Notes: generated by a model from the letters alone, not told the origin. A stretch of DNA of 64,000 nt from Kistimonas sp964291505 (GCA_964291505.2 OZ220199.1:682001-746000), one strand, 5' to 3'; numbered from the stretch's first letter, positions 51,664-61,563 are shown. A program made the numbers and translations.

Positions 51664-53202
51664 CTATTTCCGCCGTACCAGTTTCTCTATCGCCAAACCT
51701 ACCCCCGCGAGAGAAACCAACTTGCGTAATCCGGCTGGACGCACCACGGTTGCCAGCAGACGATCCATCAACGCCAGCTTTTCTCTGGAATAGGGATACC
51801 AGTTAGGCTCACGCTTTCCGCGAGTCGGATCAATCAAGACCGCTTTGGAGCGTGTCATTCCCAGCAATCCTTCAGCACCTTTCATACGGCCATAGCCGGA
51901 ATACTTCACACCGCCGAACGGCAGATGAACATTCCCTTCCGTGAGCATAACGTTGTTAACGTTGACGCAACCGGTTTCCAATGCCCGAGTGACCCGATCA
52001 GCACGCGTAGAGTCCTGTGTCCAAAGACTGGTGCTCAAACCGAAATCACAGGCATTATGTCGGGCAATGACTTCTTCTTCAGAGGTAAAACGATAGACAG
52101 ATACCACCGGGCCAAACGTTTCTTCCCTGGCAATCAACATATCATCAGTGATATCAGCAACGAGTGTCGGCTGAAAAAAACGGCTACCGGCTTCCAGACG
52201 CTGACCACCGCAAAGAATACGTGCACCTTTTTCCCTGGCATCTGCCAGGTGTCTGTCAATGATATCTGCCTGGAAATCTGTTGTTATCGCACCAACATCC
52301 GCATTGCCATCCAACCCTAACGTACTGGCTTCCAGTTCCTTTTTCAGACGTTCAACGAAAGCGTCATAGATAGAATCATGCACAAACAAACGTTCTGTCG
52401 CCGTACAACTCTGACCACTGTTGTGCATATTGCCCCATGTAGCTGCAGCGACAGCTCGATCCAAATCGGCATCATCAAAGACAATCATCGCATCTTTGGC
52501 GCCCAGTTCCATTACGACAGGAATTACCATCGGTGCTGCCTGGGCCAGGATTTTTTTGCCGGTACGACCACTGCCAGTGAAGGCAATCATATCGGGTCGC
52601 ATGGCAATCAGTTGTTGTGCAGTTTCACCGCCACCTTGCACAACAGTTATAGCTTCTGACAACAACGGCGAAAGGCTGAATATTTCTTTAAACACATCAG
52701 CCATCGGGGTTTGCTCGGAGGGTTTAATGATCACGGCATTACCTGCCGCAAAGGCAAACATGGCTGCCGTCATGGCAATAGCCAGTGGAAGGTTCCATGG
52801 CGATATGACCAGCACCACACCTCGGGCTTCATGATATATACGGGATTTTTTGCCCAACAAGGTGATAGGTGTCGGAACCTTCTGATCACGGAGTATCTTA
52901 TCCGCGTTATCCACCAGCCACTGGCAATCTTCTACTAGCTGGAACAAATCGGAAATCATTGCATCGGTACGACACCGCCCTGTTTCTTCAACAATCCGGT
53001 CGAGTAAATGCTCCCGGTTTGCCATCAAATAATCGATCAGTCGACGAATTTCTGCCTGACGCTCTTTAACCGATGTGTGCCGAAGCTTTGTTGCTCCTTC
53101 CCTCGCCTTGGCAAAGGCAGCCCTGATGTCAGACTCTGACGGATCTTCAATCGTGTAGAGGGAAACACCTGTGACAGGGTTATTAACAGGAATGGCGTTC
53201 AT
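51664..53202 (-). CDS. NAD(P)-dependent aldehyde dehydrogenase
   Basis: 512 residues of the ALDH superfamily. Catalytic residues are visible: Asn137 in SPWNLPL, Glu232 in MELGAKD and the nucleophile Cys266 in NSGQSCTATER. FTGSGRTGKKI is the cofactor-binding turn. The C-terminal LPFGGVKYSGYGRMKGAEGL is also conserved. It resembles broad-substrate ALDHs; the natural aldehyde cannot be inferred. Single gene, convergent with the PLP enzyme. Confidence 0.9.
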   Translation of the reverse strand: MNAIPVNNPVTGVSLYTIEDPSESDIRAAFAKAREGATKLRHTSVKERQAEIRRLIDYLMANREHLLDRIVEETGRCRTDAMISDLFQLVEDCQWLVDNADKILRDQKVPTPITLLGKKSRIYHEARGVVLVISPWNLPLAIAMTAAMFAFAAGNAVIIKPSEQTPMADVFKEIFSLSPLLSEAITVVQGGGETAQQLIAMRPDMIAFTGSGRTGKKILAQAAPMVIPVVMELGAKDAMIVFDDADLDRAVAAATWGNMHNSGQSCTATERLFVHDSIYDAFVERLKKELEASTLGLDGNADVGAITTDFQADIIDRHLADAREKGARILCGGQRLEAGSRFFQPTLVADITDDMLIAREETFGPVVSVYRFTSEEEVIARHNACDFGLSTSLWTQDSTRADRVTRALETGCVNVNNVMLTEGNVHLPFGGVKYSGYGRMKGAEGLLGMTRSKAVLIDPTRGKREPNWYPYSREKLALMDRLLATVVRPAGLRKLVSLAGVGLAIEKLVRRK

Positions 53203-53301
53203 GGCTGGCTCCGGATGCTATTTTTATTGTGATCATTACCAGAAATTAAAACGATCGTACCACAAACAAAAAGTCGCGCACCCCGATTGAGCAGCAGATA
53301 C

Positions 53302-53331
53302 AAAAAAGGCAGGGGTAATCCCTGCCTTTTT
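53302..53331 (-). terminator. Terminator of the ilvIHC operon
   Basis: AAAAAGGCAGGG / CCCTGCCTTTTTT on the minus strand with a 5-base loop, 16 bases after the ilvC stop. Confidence 0.92.
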
Positions 53332-53346
53332 AATACAACAGAACAA

Positions 53347-54363
53347 TCAGTTCTTGTCTTTATCCACCAGCTTGTTTGCTGCAATCCAAGGCATCATCTC
53401 ACGCAGCTTGGCGCCCACCTGCTCAATGGGGTGCGCGGCATTGTTGCGACGATACGCTGTCATGGACGGATAGTTGGTCGCACCTTCCGTGATGAACATC
53501 TTGGCGTATTCACCATTCTGGATACGCTTGAGCGCATTGCGCATCGCCTGGCGGGACTCTTCGTTGATCACTTCAGGGCCCGTCACATACTCACCATACT
53601 CCGCGTTGTTGGAGATGGAGTAGTTCATGTTGGCAATGCCGCCTTCATACATCAGGTCAACGATCAGCTTCAGCTCATGCAGACACTCGAAGTATGCCAT
53701 TTCAGGTGCATAACCGGCTTCGGTGAGGGTCTCGAAACCCGCCTTGACCAGTTCTACAGCACCACCGCACAGGACGGCTTGCTCACCGAACAGATCGGTT
53801 TCAGTCTCATCTTTGAACGTGGTTTCGATGATACCGGTACGACCACCGCCCACGCCGGCAGCATAAGAAAGTGCTAACTGTTTGGCGTTGCCGGAGGCAT
53901 CCTGGTAAATCGCTACCAGGTCAGGAATACCACCGCCTTTCACAAACTCGGAGCGGACGGTGTGACCCGGTGCTTTAGGCGCGACCATGATAACGTCCAG
54001 ATCTGCGCGCGGCACAACCTGGTTGTAATGGATGGAGAAACCATGGGCAAAGGCCAGGGTAGCGCCTTCTTTCAGGTTGGGTTCAACCTCATTGCGATAC
54101 AGCTGCGCCTGGAATTCATCTGGGGTCAGGATCATGACCACATCTGCCTGGCTCACGGCTTCCGCCACTTCTTTTACTGCCAGACCCGCACTTTCCGCCT
54201 TGCTCCAGGATGCAGATCCCTTACGCAGAGCAACGGTAACCTCAACGCCGGAATCCTTCAGGTTGTTGGCATGGGCGTGCCCCTGGGAACCATAGCCGAC
54301 AATGGTCACGCGCTTGTTCTGGATGATGGAGAGATCACAGTCTCTGTCGTAATACACTTTCAT
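53347..54363 (-). CDS. ilvC: Ketol-acid reductoisomerase (NADP+), class I
   Basis: Second step of valine and isoleucine synthesis, also feeding leucine and pantothenate. It has 338 residues from MKVYYDRDCDLSIIQNK, the short class I form. The Rossmann motif is VGYGSQGHAHANNLKDSG; metal ligands fall in DLFGEQAVLCGG and YFECLHELKLIVDL. Upstream in-frame codons do not match the family. Last gene of ilvIHC, 82 bp after ilvH. Confidence 0.96.
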   Translation of the reverse strand: MKVYYDRDCDLSIIQNKRVTIVGYGSQGHAHANNLKDSGVEVTVALRKGSASWSKAESAGLAVKEVAEAVSQADVVMILTPDEFQAQLYRNEVEPNLKEGATLAFAHGFSIHYNQVVPRADLDVIMVAPKAPGHTVRSEFVKGGGIPDLVAIYQDASGNAKQLALSYAAGVGGGRTGIIETTFKDETETDLFGEQAVLCGGAVELVKAGFETLTEAGYAPEMAYFECLHELKLIVDLMYEGGIANMNYSISNNAEYGEYVTGPEVINEESRQAMRNALKRIQNGEYAKMFITEGATNYPSMTAYRRNNAAHPIEQVGAKLREMMPWIAANKLVDKDKN

Positions 54364-54445
54364 TTTATCCCGGACTCCTCGTTTCCAACCCACACTTATC
54401 ATTCATTATTCAGACTGCTCAAATGGCGAACAGTTCATTTCGATC

Positions 54446-54937
54446 CTAGAGACTCAGGACCTTTTCACCCCGCGCGATACCCGTCACGCCGCTGCGCACC
54501 ACTTCCAGGATCGTGCTTTCCCCCACCGCTTCCAGGAAAGCATCCAGTTTCTCACCGGTACCGGCGAGCTGGATGGTATAAACAGACGGTGTCACATCCA
54601 CAATCTGGCCCCGGAAGATATCAGCGCAGCGTTTCACTTCTGCCCGCAACGGACCCGATGCCTTGAGCTTAACGAGCATCAGTTCCCGCTCAATGTGCGC
54701 CCCTTCGGTCAGATCTACCAGTTTGACGACATCAATCAGCTTGTTGAGCTGTTTGGTGATCTGCTCAATGGTTTCCGGCTTACCGATGGTGGTCACCGTC
54801 AGACGCGACATGGTCGGATCTTCGGTAGGCGCCACGGTCAGTGTTTCAATGTTGTAGTTCCGCTGGGAAAAGAGACCGACAATGCGGGACAAGGCGCCGG
54901 GTTCGTTCTCAACCAGTACTGAAATAATGCGCCGCAT
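54446..54937 (-). CDS. ilvH: Acetolactate synthase small (regulatory) subunit
   Basis: Confers valine feedback control on the catalytic subunit. It has 163 residues from MRRIISVLVENEPGALSRIVGLFSQRNYNIETLTV, an ACT domain, followed by the C-terminal regulatory domain. The ATG overlaps the ilvI stop by one base (TGATG), so translation is probably coupled. Confidence 0.96.
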   Translation of the reverse strand: MRRIISVLVENEPGALSRIVGLFSQRNYNIETLTVAPTEDPTMSRLTVTTIGKPETIEQITKQLNKLIDVVKLVDLTEGAHIERELMLVKLKASGPLRAEVKRCADIFRGQIVDVTPSVYTIQLAGTGEKLDAFLEAVGESTILEVVRSGVTGIARGEKVLSL

Positions 54938-56664
54938 CAGGTCCGCTCCGTCTTGCTTAACCACATATCCCGCATGGAGCCTTCACGGATCTGCATCGGG
55001 TACACATGTTCGTTGGGATCCACATCCACATCCAGGAAGACGAGACGGTTGTTGAGGCTGAACGCTTCATGCAGCGCCGGTTCCAGATCAGCAGGACTGG
55101 AGACCTTGATACCCACATGGCCATACGCTTCCGCCAGCTTGACGAAATCCGGCAGGGATTCCATGTAGGAGTGGGCGTAGCGGCTGTTGTACTGCATATC
55201 CTGCCACTGTCGTACCATGCCCAGCGCCTGGTTGTTCAGATTGATGATCTTCACATTCAGGTCGTACTGACGACAGGTGGACAGCTCCTGGATATTCATC
55301 TGGATACTGCCTTCACCGGTCACACAGGCAACTTCGGCATCGGGATAATGCAGTTTGACCCCCATGGCTGCTGGTAAACCAAAGCCCATGGTGCCGAGAC
55401 CACCGGAATTGATCCAGCGGTTTGGCTTATCAAAACGGTAATACTGGGAAGCGTACATCTGATGCTGGCCAACATCGGAGGTCACAAACGTATCCCGGTC
55501 TTTTGTCACCTCATACAGGGTTTCAATGACCTGCTGCGGCTTGATGATGGATTCATCACCTTTGTCATAGCCGAAAAGACCACCACGGCTGCTGCGCCAC
55601 TCATCGATCTGCTTCCACCAGTTCTTTAACGCATCGCTGTCTGGCTCATACTCTTTTTCTACCAGTTCCAGCATGTCGTTCAGTACAGTATCGACCGGTC
55701 CCACAATGGGAACATCCGCAGGAACATTCTTGGAGATACTGGCCGGATCAATGTCGATATGAACGACTTTTGCCGTAGGACAGAACTTGGCAGTGCTGTT
55801 AGTGACCCGATCATCAAAGCGAACACCCACAGCAATAACCAGATCACTGTGATGCATGGCGAGATTGGCGCAGTAACTGCCATGCATCCCCAGCATACCG
55901 ATGAACTGTTCATCGCTACCCGGGAATGAGCCCAACCCCATCAATGTATTGGTCACTGGCAAATTGAATTTCTTAGCCAGCTGGGTCAGTTGCTCTGACG
56001 CTTTGCCCAGTACAACTCCACCACCAGCGTATAACACAGGACGGCGCGCCTGCATCAGCAGTTCAGTCGCTTTACGAATCTGACCGCTGTGCCCTTTAAC
56101 CGGCGGCGAGTAAGAACGAATCTTAACCTTGCTCGGGTAGTTGTATTCGTACTTCTTGCTGATATCCGTGATGTCCTTAGGCAGGTCAACAACCACCGGA
56201 CCGGGACGACCGCTCTGGGCGATATAAAACGCTTTCTTGATGGTTTCCGGAATATCTTCCGCGCGCTTGACCAGGAAACTGTGTTTAACGATGGGACGGG
56301 ATATACCGACCATGTCGGTTTCCTGGAACATGTCCGTGCCAATAAACTCAGACGGCACCTGGCCAGAAAGCACCACCATCGGAATAGAATCCATATAGGC
56401 GGTGGCAATACCGGTAATAGTATTGGTTGCACCGGGACCGGAAGTCACTAGCGCCACGCCCGCCTTGCCACTGGCACGGGCATAACCATCTGCCATATGG
56501 GTGGCAGCCTGTTCATGGCGTACAAGAACGTGTGTAATTTTGTCCTGACGGAAAATCGCATCATAGACATGGAGAAGAGCGCCGCCCGGGTAGCCGTAGA
56601 TATACTCGACCCCCTCATCGGCGAGGGCGCGAACCACCATGTCCGCACCGGATAGTAATTCCAC
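54937..56664 (-). CDS. ilvI: Acetolactate synthase large (catalytic) subunit
   Basis: ThDP-dependent first common step of branched-chain amino acid synthesis. Contains YGYPGGALLHVYDAIF and the catalytic glutamate in VRHEQAATHMADGYARASG, the FAD/ThDP domains and a GEGSIQMNIQEL ThDP-metal motif. I prefer the GTG that begins VELLSGADMVVR (575 residues) because it aligns with MEMLSGAEM of E. coli and has GAGGG 6 bases upstream; an ATG 11 codons earlier is possible. Long upstream leader. Confidence 0.94.
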   Translation of the reverse strand: MELLSGADMVVRALADEGVEYIYGYPGGALLHVYDAIFRQDKITHVLVRHEQAATHMADGYARASGKAGVALVTSGPGATNTITGIATAYMDSIPMVVLSGQVPSEFIGTDMFQETDMVGISRPIVKHSFLVKRAEDIPETIKKAFYIAQSGRPGPVVVDLPKDITDISKKYEYNYPSKVKIRSYSPPVKGHSGQIRKATELLMQARRPVLYAGGGVVLGKASEQLTQLAKKFNLPVTNTLMGLGSFPGSDEQFIGMLGMHGSYCANLAMHHSDLVIAVGVRFDDRVTNSTAKFCPTAKVVHIDIDPASISKNVPADVPIVGPVDTVLNDMLELVEKEYEPDSDALKNWWKQIDEWRSSRGGLFGYDKGDESIIKPQQVIETLYEVTKDRDTFVTSDVGQHQMYASQYYRFDKPNRWINSGGLGTMGFGLPAAMGVKLHYPDAEVACVTGEGSIQMNIQELSTCRQYDLNVKIINLNNQALGMVRQWQDMQYNSRYAHSYMESLPDFVKLAEAYGHVGIKVSSPADLEPALHEAFSLNNRLVFLDVDVDPNEHVYPMQIREGSMRDMWLSKTERT

Positions 56665-56787
56665 TTGCTTACCCTCAGTCACGAGTTCACCGATCATTGT
56701 CTTCTTTCCGGGACGTCTTTGTTGTCGTGCACGTCATACCCTATCGGTAGACCCGCCAAAGCCGAGCCGGATTCTCTGTTGTTATTG

Positions 56788-56910
56788 TCAGCCAGTGGCA
56801 GCGTGTCGCGTAAATCCGTTACGTCGGTGGTGTTTCCCTGCACAACGATGGCATGCCAGTAGCCAGCGCTCGTAGATCAGACTTAAAAGGGCCTTGTCGT
56901 ATAAGACCAT
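56788..56910 (-). CDS. Candidate short ORF in the ilvI leader
   Basis: 40 codons beginning MVLYDKALLSLIYERWLLAC, with AGGA about 5 bases before the ATG. Nine of the first 19 residues are Leu, Ile or Val (7 Leu), which is what an attenuation leader peptide would need, but no terminator hairpin with a T-run follows before ilvI. The whole 580-bp region between ilvI and the next gene holds no other convincing gene; a weak promoter (TTGACA-17-AACAAT) lies at 57062-57090. Confidence 0.3.
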   Translation of the reverse strand: MVLYDKALLSLIYERWLLACHRCAGKHHRRNGFTRHAATG

Positions 56911-57246
56911 TACATTCCTGTGCGGGTAACGCTTGCGGAATGCAGACCGGGTAACATCCAGATTCTGAATGGTCGCAGAACCTGACCCCGGAGCTGTATT
57001 GTTATTGTCACTTGAATTGCCTTACCGGCAGATTGTGTCTACCGGCGCGCCAGGTGGAGCCATTGTTGAATTTTCACCGTGAAGTGTCAATAGCACGCCT
57101 GCGCTCACTCACCCTGATTGTCAATAGGGATTCGTCCGGCATTCCGTTTTCATCTATTTTGCTGTCCAGCCTGTATATTGCAGCACATAACAGGGAATAC
57201 TTTTTACGGTAAGATCACGCTAAAGTTATAGAAGCAATAACAACAA

Positions 57247-57711
57247 ATGATCCCCAATATGAAAGCGTTTACCCTGATCGGCCTTGTCCTGATGCTCGTC
57301 TCTGCTCCCGCCATGAGCGAGCAGATATACCGCTGGAAAGATGCTAACGGCACCGTTCACTTTGGTACAAAACCACCAGAGGCATTTAAAGGCAACGTCG
57401 AAGGCATGGAAAAGCCCAATGCCATTGGTACTGGGAAGCCGTCAACACCAGCAAATAACGAACTCAATACTCCACCGGCTGCAAGCCAGAATCAGGCCGA
57501 ATATGAGCAACAACTCAAACAAATTGAACAGGAAAAAAAGGAAGCCTGCGACCGGGCATTAGCGAACCGGAAAAGTCTGCTCAACAGCCATCGTATCCAG
57601 ATCAAACAGGCAGACGGCACTTACCGTATGCTCAGTCATGAAGAAAAGCTGGAACAACTCCGGGATGCCGATGAGGCGATTACGGCTTATTGCGAAGGAA
57701 GAGAAGAGTAA
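57247..57711 (+). CDS. Exported DUF4124-domain protein
   Basis: 154 residues with a signal peptide (MKAFTLIGLVLMLVSAPAMSEQ) followed by QIYRWKDANGTVHFGTKPP, the DUF4124 signature found in many periplasmic proteins of gammaproteobacteria. The rest is a Pro/Asn linker and a charged helical region (YEQQLKQIEQEKKEACDRAL). Function unknown. The first ATG is annotated; a second ATG four codons later is equally plausible. Confidence 0.8.
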   Translation: MIPNMKAFTLIGLVLMLVSAPAMSEQIYRWKDANGTVHFGTKPPEAFKGNVEGMEKPNAIGTGKPSTPANNELNTPPAASQNQAEYEQQLKQIEQEKKEACDRALANRKSLLNSHRIQIKQADGTYRMLSHEEKLEQLRDADEAITAYCEGREE

Positions 57712-57719
57712 AATCGACG

Positions 57720-57760
57720 GTTTTGCTGGTAGTTGCATCCTGACTACCTACCAGCAAAAC
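57720..57760. terminator. Inverted repeat between convergent genes
   Basis: GTTTTGCTGGTAG / CTACCAGCAAAAC, a 13-bp perfect stem with a 15-base loop between the DUF4124 gene and yqcC. The A and T residues lie within the stem, so it could stop transcription from both sides, but the loop is long. Confidence 0.6.
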
Positions 57761-57782
57761 TGATCACTGTAGATTGTTTCAA

Positions 57783-58097
57783 TCAGCGCATCTGCCAATC
57801 CAACTGCTCAATCAATTCCAGCAAGCTCAGTCGGTTTTCAATATGCTGGGCCTTGAAGGCTTCTTCTGCGTACGGTTTGATATCACTCCCGGTCGGCAAT
57901 ACCGCGCCATGATCCATAATAGCTCGCAGGCGGGGGATATAAATCCACTGCAGCCACTGGGTGAATGGTAAGGTGTCCACACAAAAAGGACTGGTGCTTG
58001 CCAGCGCTTCTGGTGAAGGCGGCATCGCCTCCCACAACGACTGACGTTTTAACTCTGCTTCCAGCTCTGCCAATAAACTCCGTACTGCTTCAGACAC
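57783..58097 (-). CDS. yqcC: YqcC family protein
   Basis: 104 residues resembling E. coli YqcC: STSPFCVDTLPFTQWLQWIYIPRLRAIMDHGAVLP and the C-terminal LLELIEQLDWQ match the family in order and spacing. Function is unknown. Begins with GTG overlapping the upstream lipoprotein gene by 8 bases, suggesting coupled translation. Confidence 0.82.
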   Translation of the reverse strand: MSEAVRSLLAELEAELKRQSLWEAMPPSPEALASTSPFCVDTLPFTQWLQWIYIPRLRAIMDHGAVLPTGSDIKPYAEEAFKAQHIENRLSLLELIEQLDWQMR

Positions 58098-58581
58098 GCG
58101 TTTGCTTACCTTGTACGTCCGGCGCCATCGACCGGTTCAATTGATTCAGAAAAAGATCGACCTGCTCACGCAACAACGGAGCATCCGTCAATGTGAGGCT
58201 GCGTCGGGCCAGCTGTGAGGCTTCATGATACTCGCCCAATGCCGATTGCATCATCGCCATATAGTAATACACCAGTGGATCGTCCGGACTGATGCGCAAC
58301 GCCCTATGCAAAATCACAAGACCATTATTCGGATTTCCGTCCATCCATTGTTGCCGACTATTTACCAGCAGGCTGGTTACTGCTGCCGGGCGACCGACAG
58401 CAGTTTCCTGCTCAAGCCGCGCTAGCATGACAGGATCATCGGACCAGGTGGCCTGAAGTGGTATCAAAGAAGGCTGCAGGCTACAACCTCCTACCAACAT
58501 CAAAAACAGAACAAGCAGTGGTCGCAGCCAATGCAGCGTCAAACCATTCTGCTTATAGGGAACAGGACTCACTACAACCAT
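58090..58581 (-). CDS. Lipoprotein with a tetratricopeptide-like region
   Basis: 163 residues with a lipoprotein signal (LRPLLVLFLMLVGGC, lipidated Cys33) and a helical repeat region (GLVILHRALRISPDDPLVYYYMAMMQSALGEYHEASQLARRSL) with TPR spacing. It follows mrcB by 10 bases, like the LpoB/TPR-type partners of class A PBPs in some bacteria; a role beside PBP1b is only inferred from position. The ATG is preferred to an upstream TTG that would overlap mrcB. Confidence 0.75.
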   Translation of the reverse strand: MVVVSPVPYKQNGLTLHWLRPLLVLFLMLVGGCSLQPSLIPLQATWSDDPVMLARLEQETAVGRPAAVTSLLVNSRQQWMDGNPNNGLVILHRALRISPDDPLVYYYMAMMQSALGEYHEASQLARRSLTLTDAPLLREQVDLFLNQLNRSMAPDVQGKQTRV

Positions 58582-58591
58582 ATAAGGCTCA

Positions 58592-60937
58592 CTACTCAAA
58601 CAGTGCCCGGAACCAGTCTACCACAGAGTCTTTTTCTTCCCCCGCGCAGGCGGCTCGTCCTTTAGGCTCTGAACCTTTAACAAAAGGCAGCACCCGATTC
58701 TGACTGCAGGATTGACTGCCAATGAGCCCGGTCTGTTCATCCACCGTGACCCAATGAATGTTGTCGCCCGAGGCTTTGGGTAGGGATTTCAGGGGACGCT
58801 GGCGCATCAGATCCGACCATACCCTCAAAGCACCGGTACCGCCCGTCAGATGCGTTGGCGCATTATCGTCATAGCCCAACCAGGCAACCGCCAGTGTGTC
58901 CCCGGAAAAACCGGCAAACCAGCTGTCCCGCTGCTCATCCGAGGTACCGGTTTTACCCGCCAGGGAGACAGAATTTGAAATTGTCCGGTAAGCGCTTTTG
59001 CCGGTACCGTTGCGCATCGTTTCCTGCATGGCATAACGGATCAACGCCATGGACGACGCTGGGAACACCTGTTCTACCGCCAGAGAATAGTGCCTCAGGG
59101 GATTACCCTGAGCATCCAGCACCGCATTGATCGCCCTCAGAGGTACCCGGTAACCGCCTGATGCCAGTGTCTGATACATCGCTGCGACTTCCAGAGGGCT
59201 CAAGTCCAGTGAACCTAACAGCAGCGATGGATAAGCGTTAACCTGACCGCTCAACCCCATGCTCCGAAGCGTTTTAACAACCTGTTCAACCCCAACATCC
59301 ATCCCCAGTTGTGCGGTCGCCAGGTTATAGGACTTTGCCAGCGCCTGATATAACGGCACCTGACCGTGGGTCTTGCGATCGAAGTTACCCGGCTCCCAGA
59401 GCTGGCCATTGGCCAGTTTCACGCTAACCGGCGCATCATTAATCAGGGTCGCCAGGGTGTATTGTTCCGGTCGCATGAGCGCGGTGAGATAAACGGCCGG
59501 CTTAATCAATGAACCGATGGGACGTCGCGCATCTAATGCCCGGTTAAACCCGGCAAAACCAGGATCGCGACCGCCCACGACCGCTTGAACATCCCCGGTA
59601 CGGGCATCGGTGACGACAATCGCCCCTTCCAGCGGCGGTTTGCCCTTCCGGTCCAGTTGTTTCAGTTTTCGGGCCAGGCTCTCCTGTGCTTGGTGCTGAA
59701 CCACGGGGTTCATATTGGTAAATATGCGCAAACCTTCACTGGCGAGATCTTTATCCTGATAATCGGTTCTGAGCTGACGCTTCACCAGGTCAATATAAGC
59801 AGGGAAAGCATTGGCCTGAAGACGCTCCACCGGCACCACGCCCAGCGGACGCCCCTTGGCTCGATTGGCTTCTGAGGTAGTCACAACGCCATGTTCAACC
59901 AACATGTCGAGCACCAGGTTACGGCGTTCCAGCACCCGTTCCGGATACCGGCGCGGGTTGTACCAGGAGGGCCCCTTAACAATTGCCACCAGCAGCGCTA
60001 CCCGGGACAGATCCAGTTCCTGCAACGGACGGGCAAAATAAAACTGGCTGGCCAAGGCAAATCCGTGAATGGCCCGTTGTCCCTGTTGGCCGAGATAAAC
60101 CTCATTCAGGTAGGTTTCCAGAATCTCATCCTTGCTGTAGTGCATTTCCAACAGTAAGGACATCAAAGCCTCTTCGGCCTTGCGCACCAGTGTTCTCTCA
60201 TTACTGAGAAAGAAGTTTTTGACCAGCTGCTGGGTCAGCGTACTACCGCCCTGAACGATTCCGCCCGCCTTGACGTTGGCAAACATCGCACGGGCAATGC
60301 CTTTGAATGACAATCCCCAGTGGTCATAGAAGTCTCGATCCTCGACCGTGACCAAAGTCTGAACCAGATATTTCGGTGTTTGGTCCAGCCGAACAAGAAT
60401 CCGATCCTCATGGGTGGCCGGAGAAATGCTGCCCATCAACTGGGGATCCAGCCGGGTCACAGGCACATCACGGCCCGCCGTATCGCCCAACGCCGCCAGC
60501 GTGCCATTCCTGAATATAGCAATCACCTGCCGCGAGGATTCCCGACCATCAGGGAAGCGGAAACCACGGATATAGATATGAAAACGGTTATTTTCTCTAG
60601 AAAAAGTCCCTGGCCGGCCAACCTTTTTAACAGGCTGATAACCCTGCCGACGCAACTGCAGCTGGAAGAGCTCGGGATCCAGCCGCAACCCGGCATAGAG
60701 CTCCAGCGGCTGGGCATAGACCTTCGCTGGGATCGCCCACTTGCGCCCCTCGAATTTCCGGGTGACCACCGCATCCAGATAGACCATCAAGGCCATCAGC
60801 ACCGCCAGACCGGCGATACCAAGCTTCAGCACCAGCGACAGCCAGCGCCTGCGTCCCCTGGGTTCAGTTTTTCGCTTACCGGACTTCCCTGCACGTTTTG
60901 CGGGTTGCCGGCTGCTTTTTCGTTTTGTTCCAGCCAT
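58592..60937 (-). CDS. mrcB: Penicillin-binding protein 1b (bifunctional class A PBP)
   Basis: Polymerises and cross-links peptidoglycan in the periplasm. It has 781 residues: a Lys/Arg-rich cytoplasmic tail, one membrane anchor (LVLKLGIAGLAVLMALMVYLD), a UB2H-like domain, then the transglycosylase domain with catalytic Glu199 in TVEDRDFYDHWG and GGSTLTQQLVKN. The transpeptidase domain shows S476-L-I-K479, S536-Y-N and K662-T-G-T. The start at MAGTKRKS is chosen over an ATG 14 codons earlier by comparison with the family. Confidence 0.95.
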   Translation of the reverse strand: MAGTKRKSSRQPAKRAGKSGKRKTEPRGRRRWLSLVLKLGIAGLAVLMALMVYLDAVVTRKFEGRKWAIPAKVYAQPLELYAGLRLDPELFQLQLRRQGYQPVKKVGRPGTFSRENNRFHIYIRGFRFPDGRESSRQVIAIFRNGTLAALGDTAGRDVPVTRLDPQLMGSISPATHEDRILVRLDQTPKYLVQTLVTVEDRDFYDHWGLSFKGIARAMFANVKAGGIVQGGSTLTQQLVKNFFLSNERTLVRKAEEALMSLLLEMHYSKDEILETYLNEVYLGQQGQRAIHGFALASQFYFARPLQELDLSRVALLVAIVKGPSWYNPRRYPERVLERRNLVLDMLVEHGVVTTSEANRAKGRPLGVVPVERLQANAFPAYIDLVKRQLRTDYQDKDLASEGLRIFTNMNPVVQHQAQESLARKLKQLDRKGKPPLEGAIVVTDARTGDVQAVVGGRDPGFAGFNRALDARRPIGSLIKPAVYLTALMRPEQYTLATLINDAPVSVKLANGQLWEPGNFDRKTHGQVPLYQALAKSYNLATAQLGMDVGVEQVVKTLRSMGLSGQVNAYPSLLLGSLDLSPLEVAAMYQTLASGGYRVPLRAINAVLDAQGNPLRHYSLAVEQVFPASSMALIRYAMQETMRNGTGKSAYRTISNSVSLAGKTGTSDEQRDSWFAGFSGDTLAVAWLGYDDNAPTHLTGGTGALRVWSDLMRQRPLKSLPKASGDNIHWVTVDEQTGLIGSQSCSQNRVLPFVKGSEPKGRAACAGEEKDSVVDWFRALFE

Positions 60938-61066
60938 GGTCGGATTATATGGAAAACCCGCGTTCAGGCTAATACGCAAACGCCGGTTTTGAGGGAACTC
61001 TCACCGCTCAGCGTACTCAAATCCTTACCTATACTGACTCAGGCGCCTGTTCAAAGGAATGTTATT

Positions 61067-61414
61067 ATGAAAAACGTGGTTTTACTGATGAGTTGTCTGT
61101 TCTCCAGTCACCTGCTGGCAACAGGCACCCCACTCTGCGATACGGCAGAAGTACGCAATCAATTGATTGCGATTGAAAAATCCCGCCAACCCAGCGTTGA
61201 TTTGACACTCCCTCCCGGAAAAGTCGAATTTATTCGCAGTGTCCAGCGAGGGGGAAAAGTGCTGCATATCTGCAAAGCAACTGTGTTGAGTCGCGACGAC
61301 CGTCAGAATTCCGTGGAAAATGCCCTGATTTACTACACCGAGCCCGTCAAGGAAACAGAATCCGGCTTTAGCATTGTTATTCTCAACCGTAAAAGTGGTC
61401 AGCAAGACATTTGA
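61067..61414 (+). CDS. Small exported protein of unknown function
   Basis: 115 residues beginning MKNVVLLMSCLFSSHLLATG, a signal peptide, preceded by AAAGGA. The mature part has two cysteines (PLCDTAEV and LHICKATV) that could form a disulfide, and a beta-rich pattern. A much longer frame starting far upstream overlaps mrcB in antisense and is not credible. I recognise no family. Confidence 0.65.
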   Translation: MKNVVLLMSCLFSSHLLATGTPLCDTAEVRNQLIAIEKSRQPSVDLTLPPGKVEFIRSVQRGGKVLHICKATVLSRDDRQNSVENALIYYTEPVKETESGFSIVILNRKSGQQDI

Positions 61415-61563
61415 TCAGGGCCTCTTGATTAAAACCACCGCCTGAGCATCACATCCGGGTTTTTGCCCGATTAAAATTAGCTATCATTACAAACAAGACG
61501 GCATTTATTCTGTCAGCGGATAACTGTGCGCCAGGATGGCGACCAAGGAAAGGATGTAGATCA

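Noticed and set aside
57012..57212. 66-codon plus-strand frame upstream of the DUF4124 gene
   Set aside because: No ribosome binding site and no recognisable protein features; it lies opposite the ilvI leader.
60320..61414. 364-codon frame containing the small exported protein
   Set aside because: Its first two thirds are antisense to mrcB; only the part from the signal-peptide Met at 61067 is credible.
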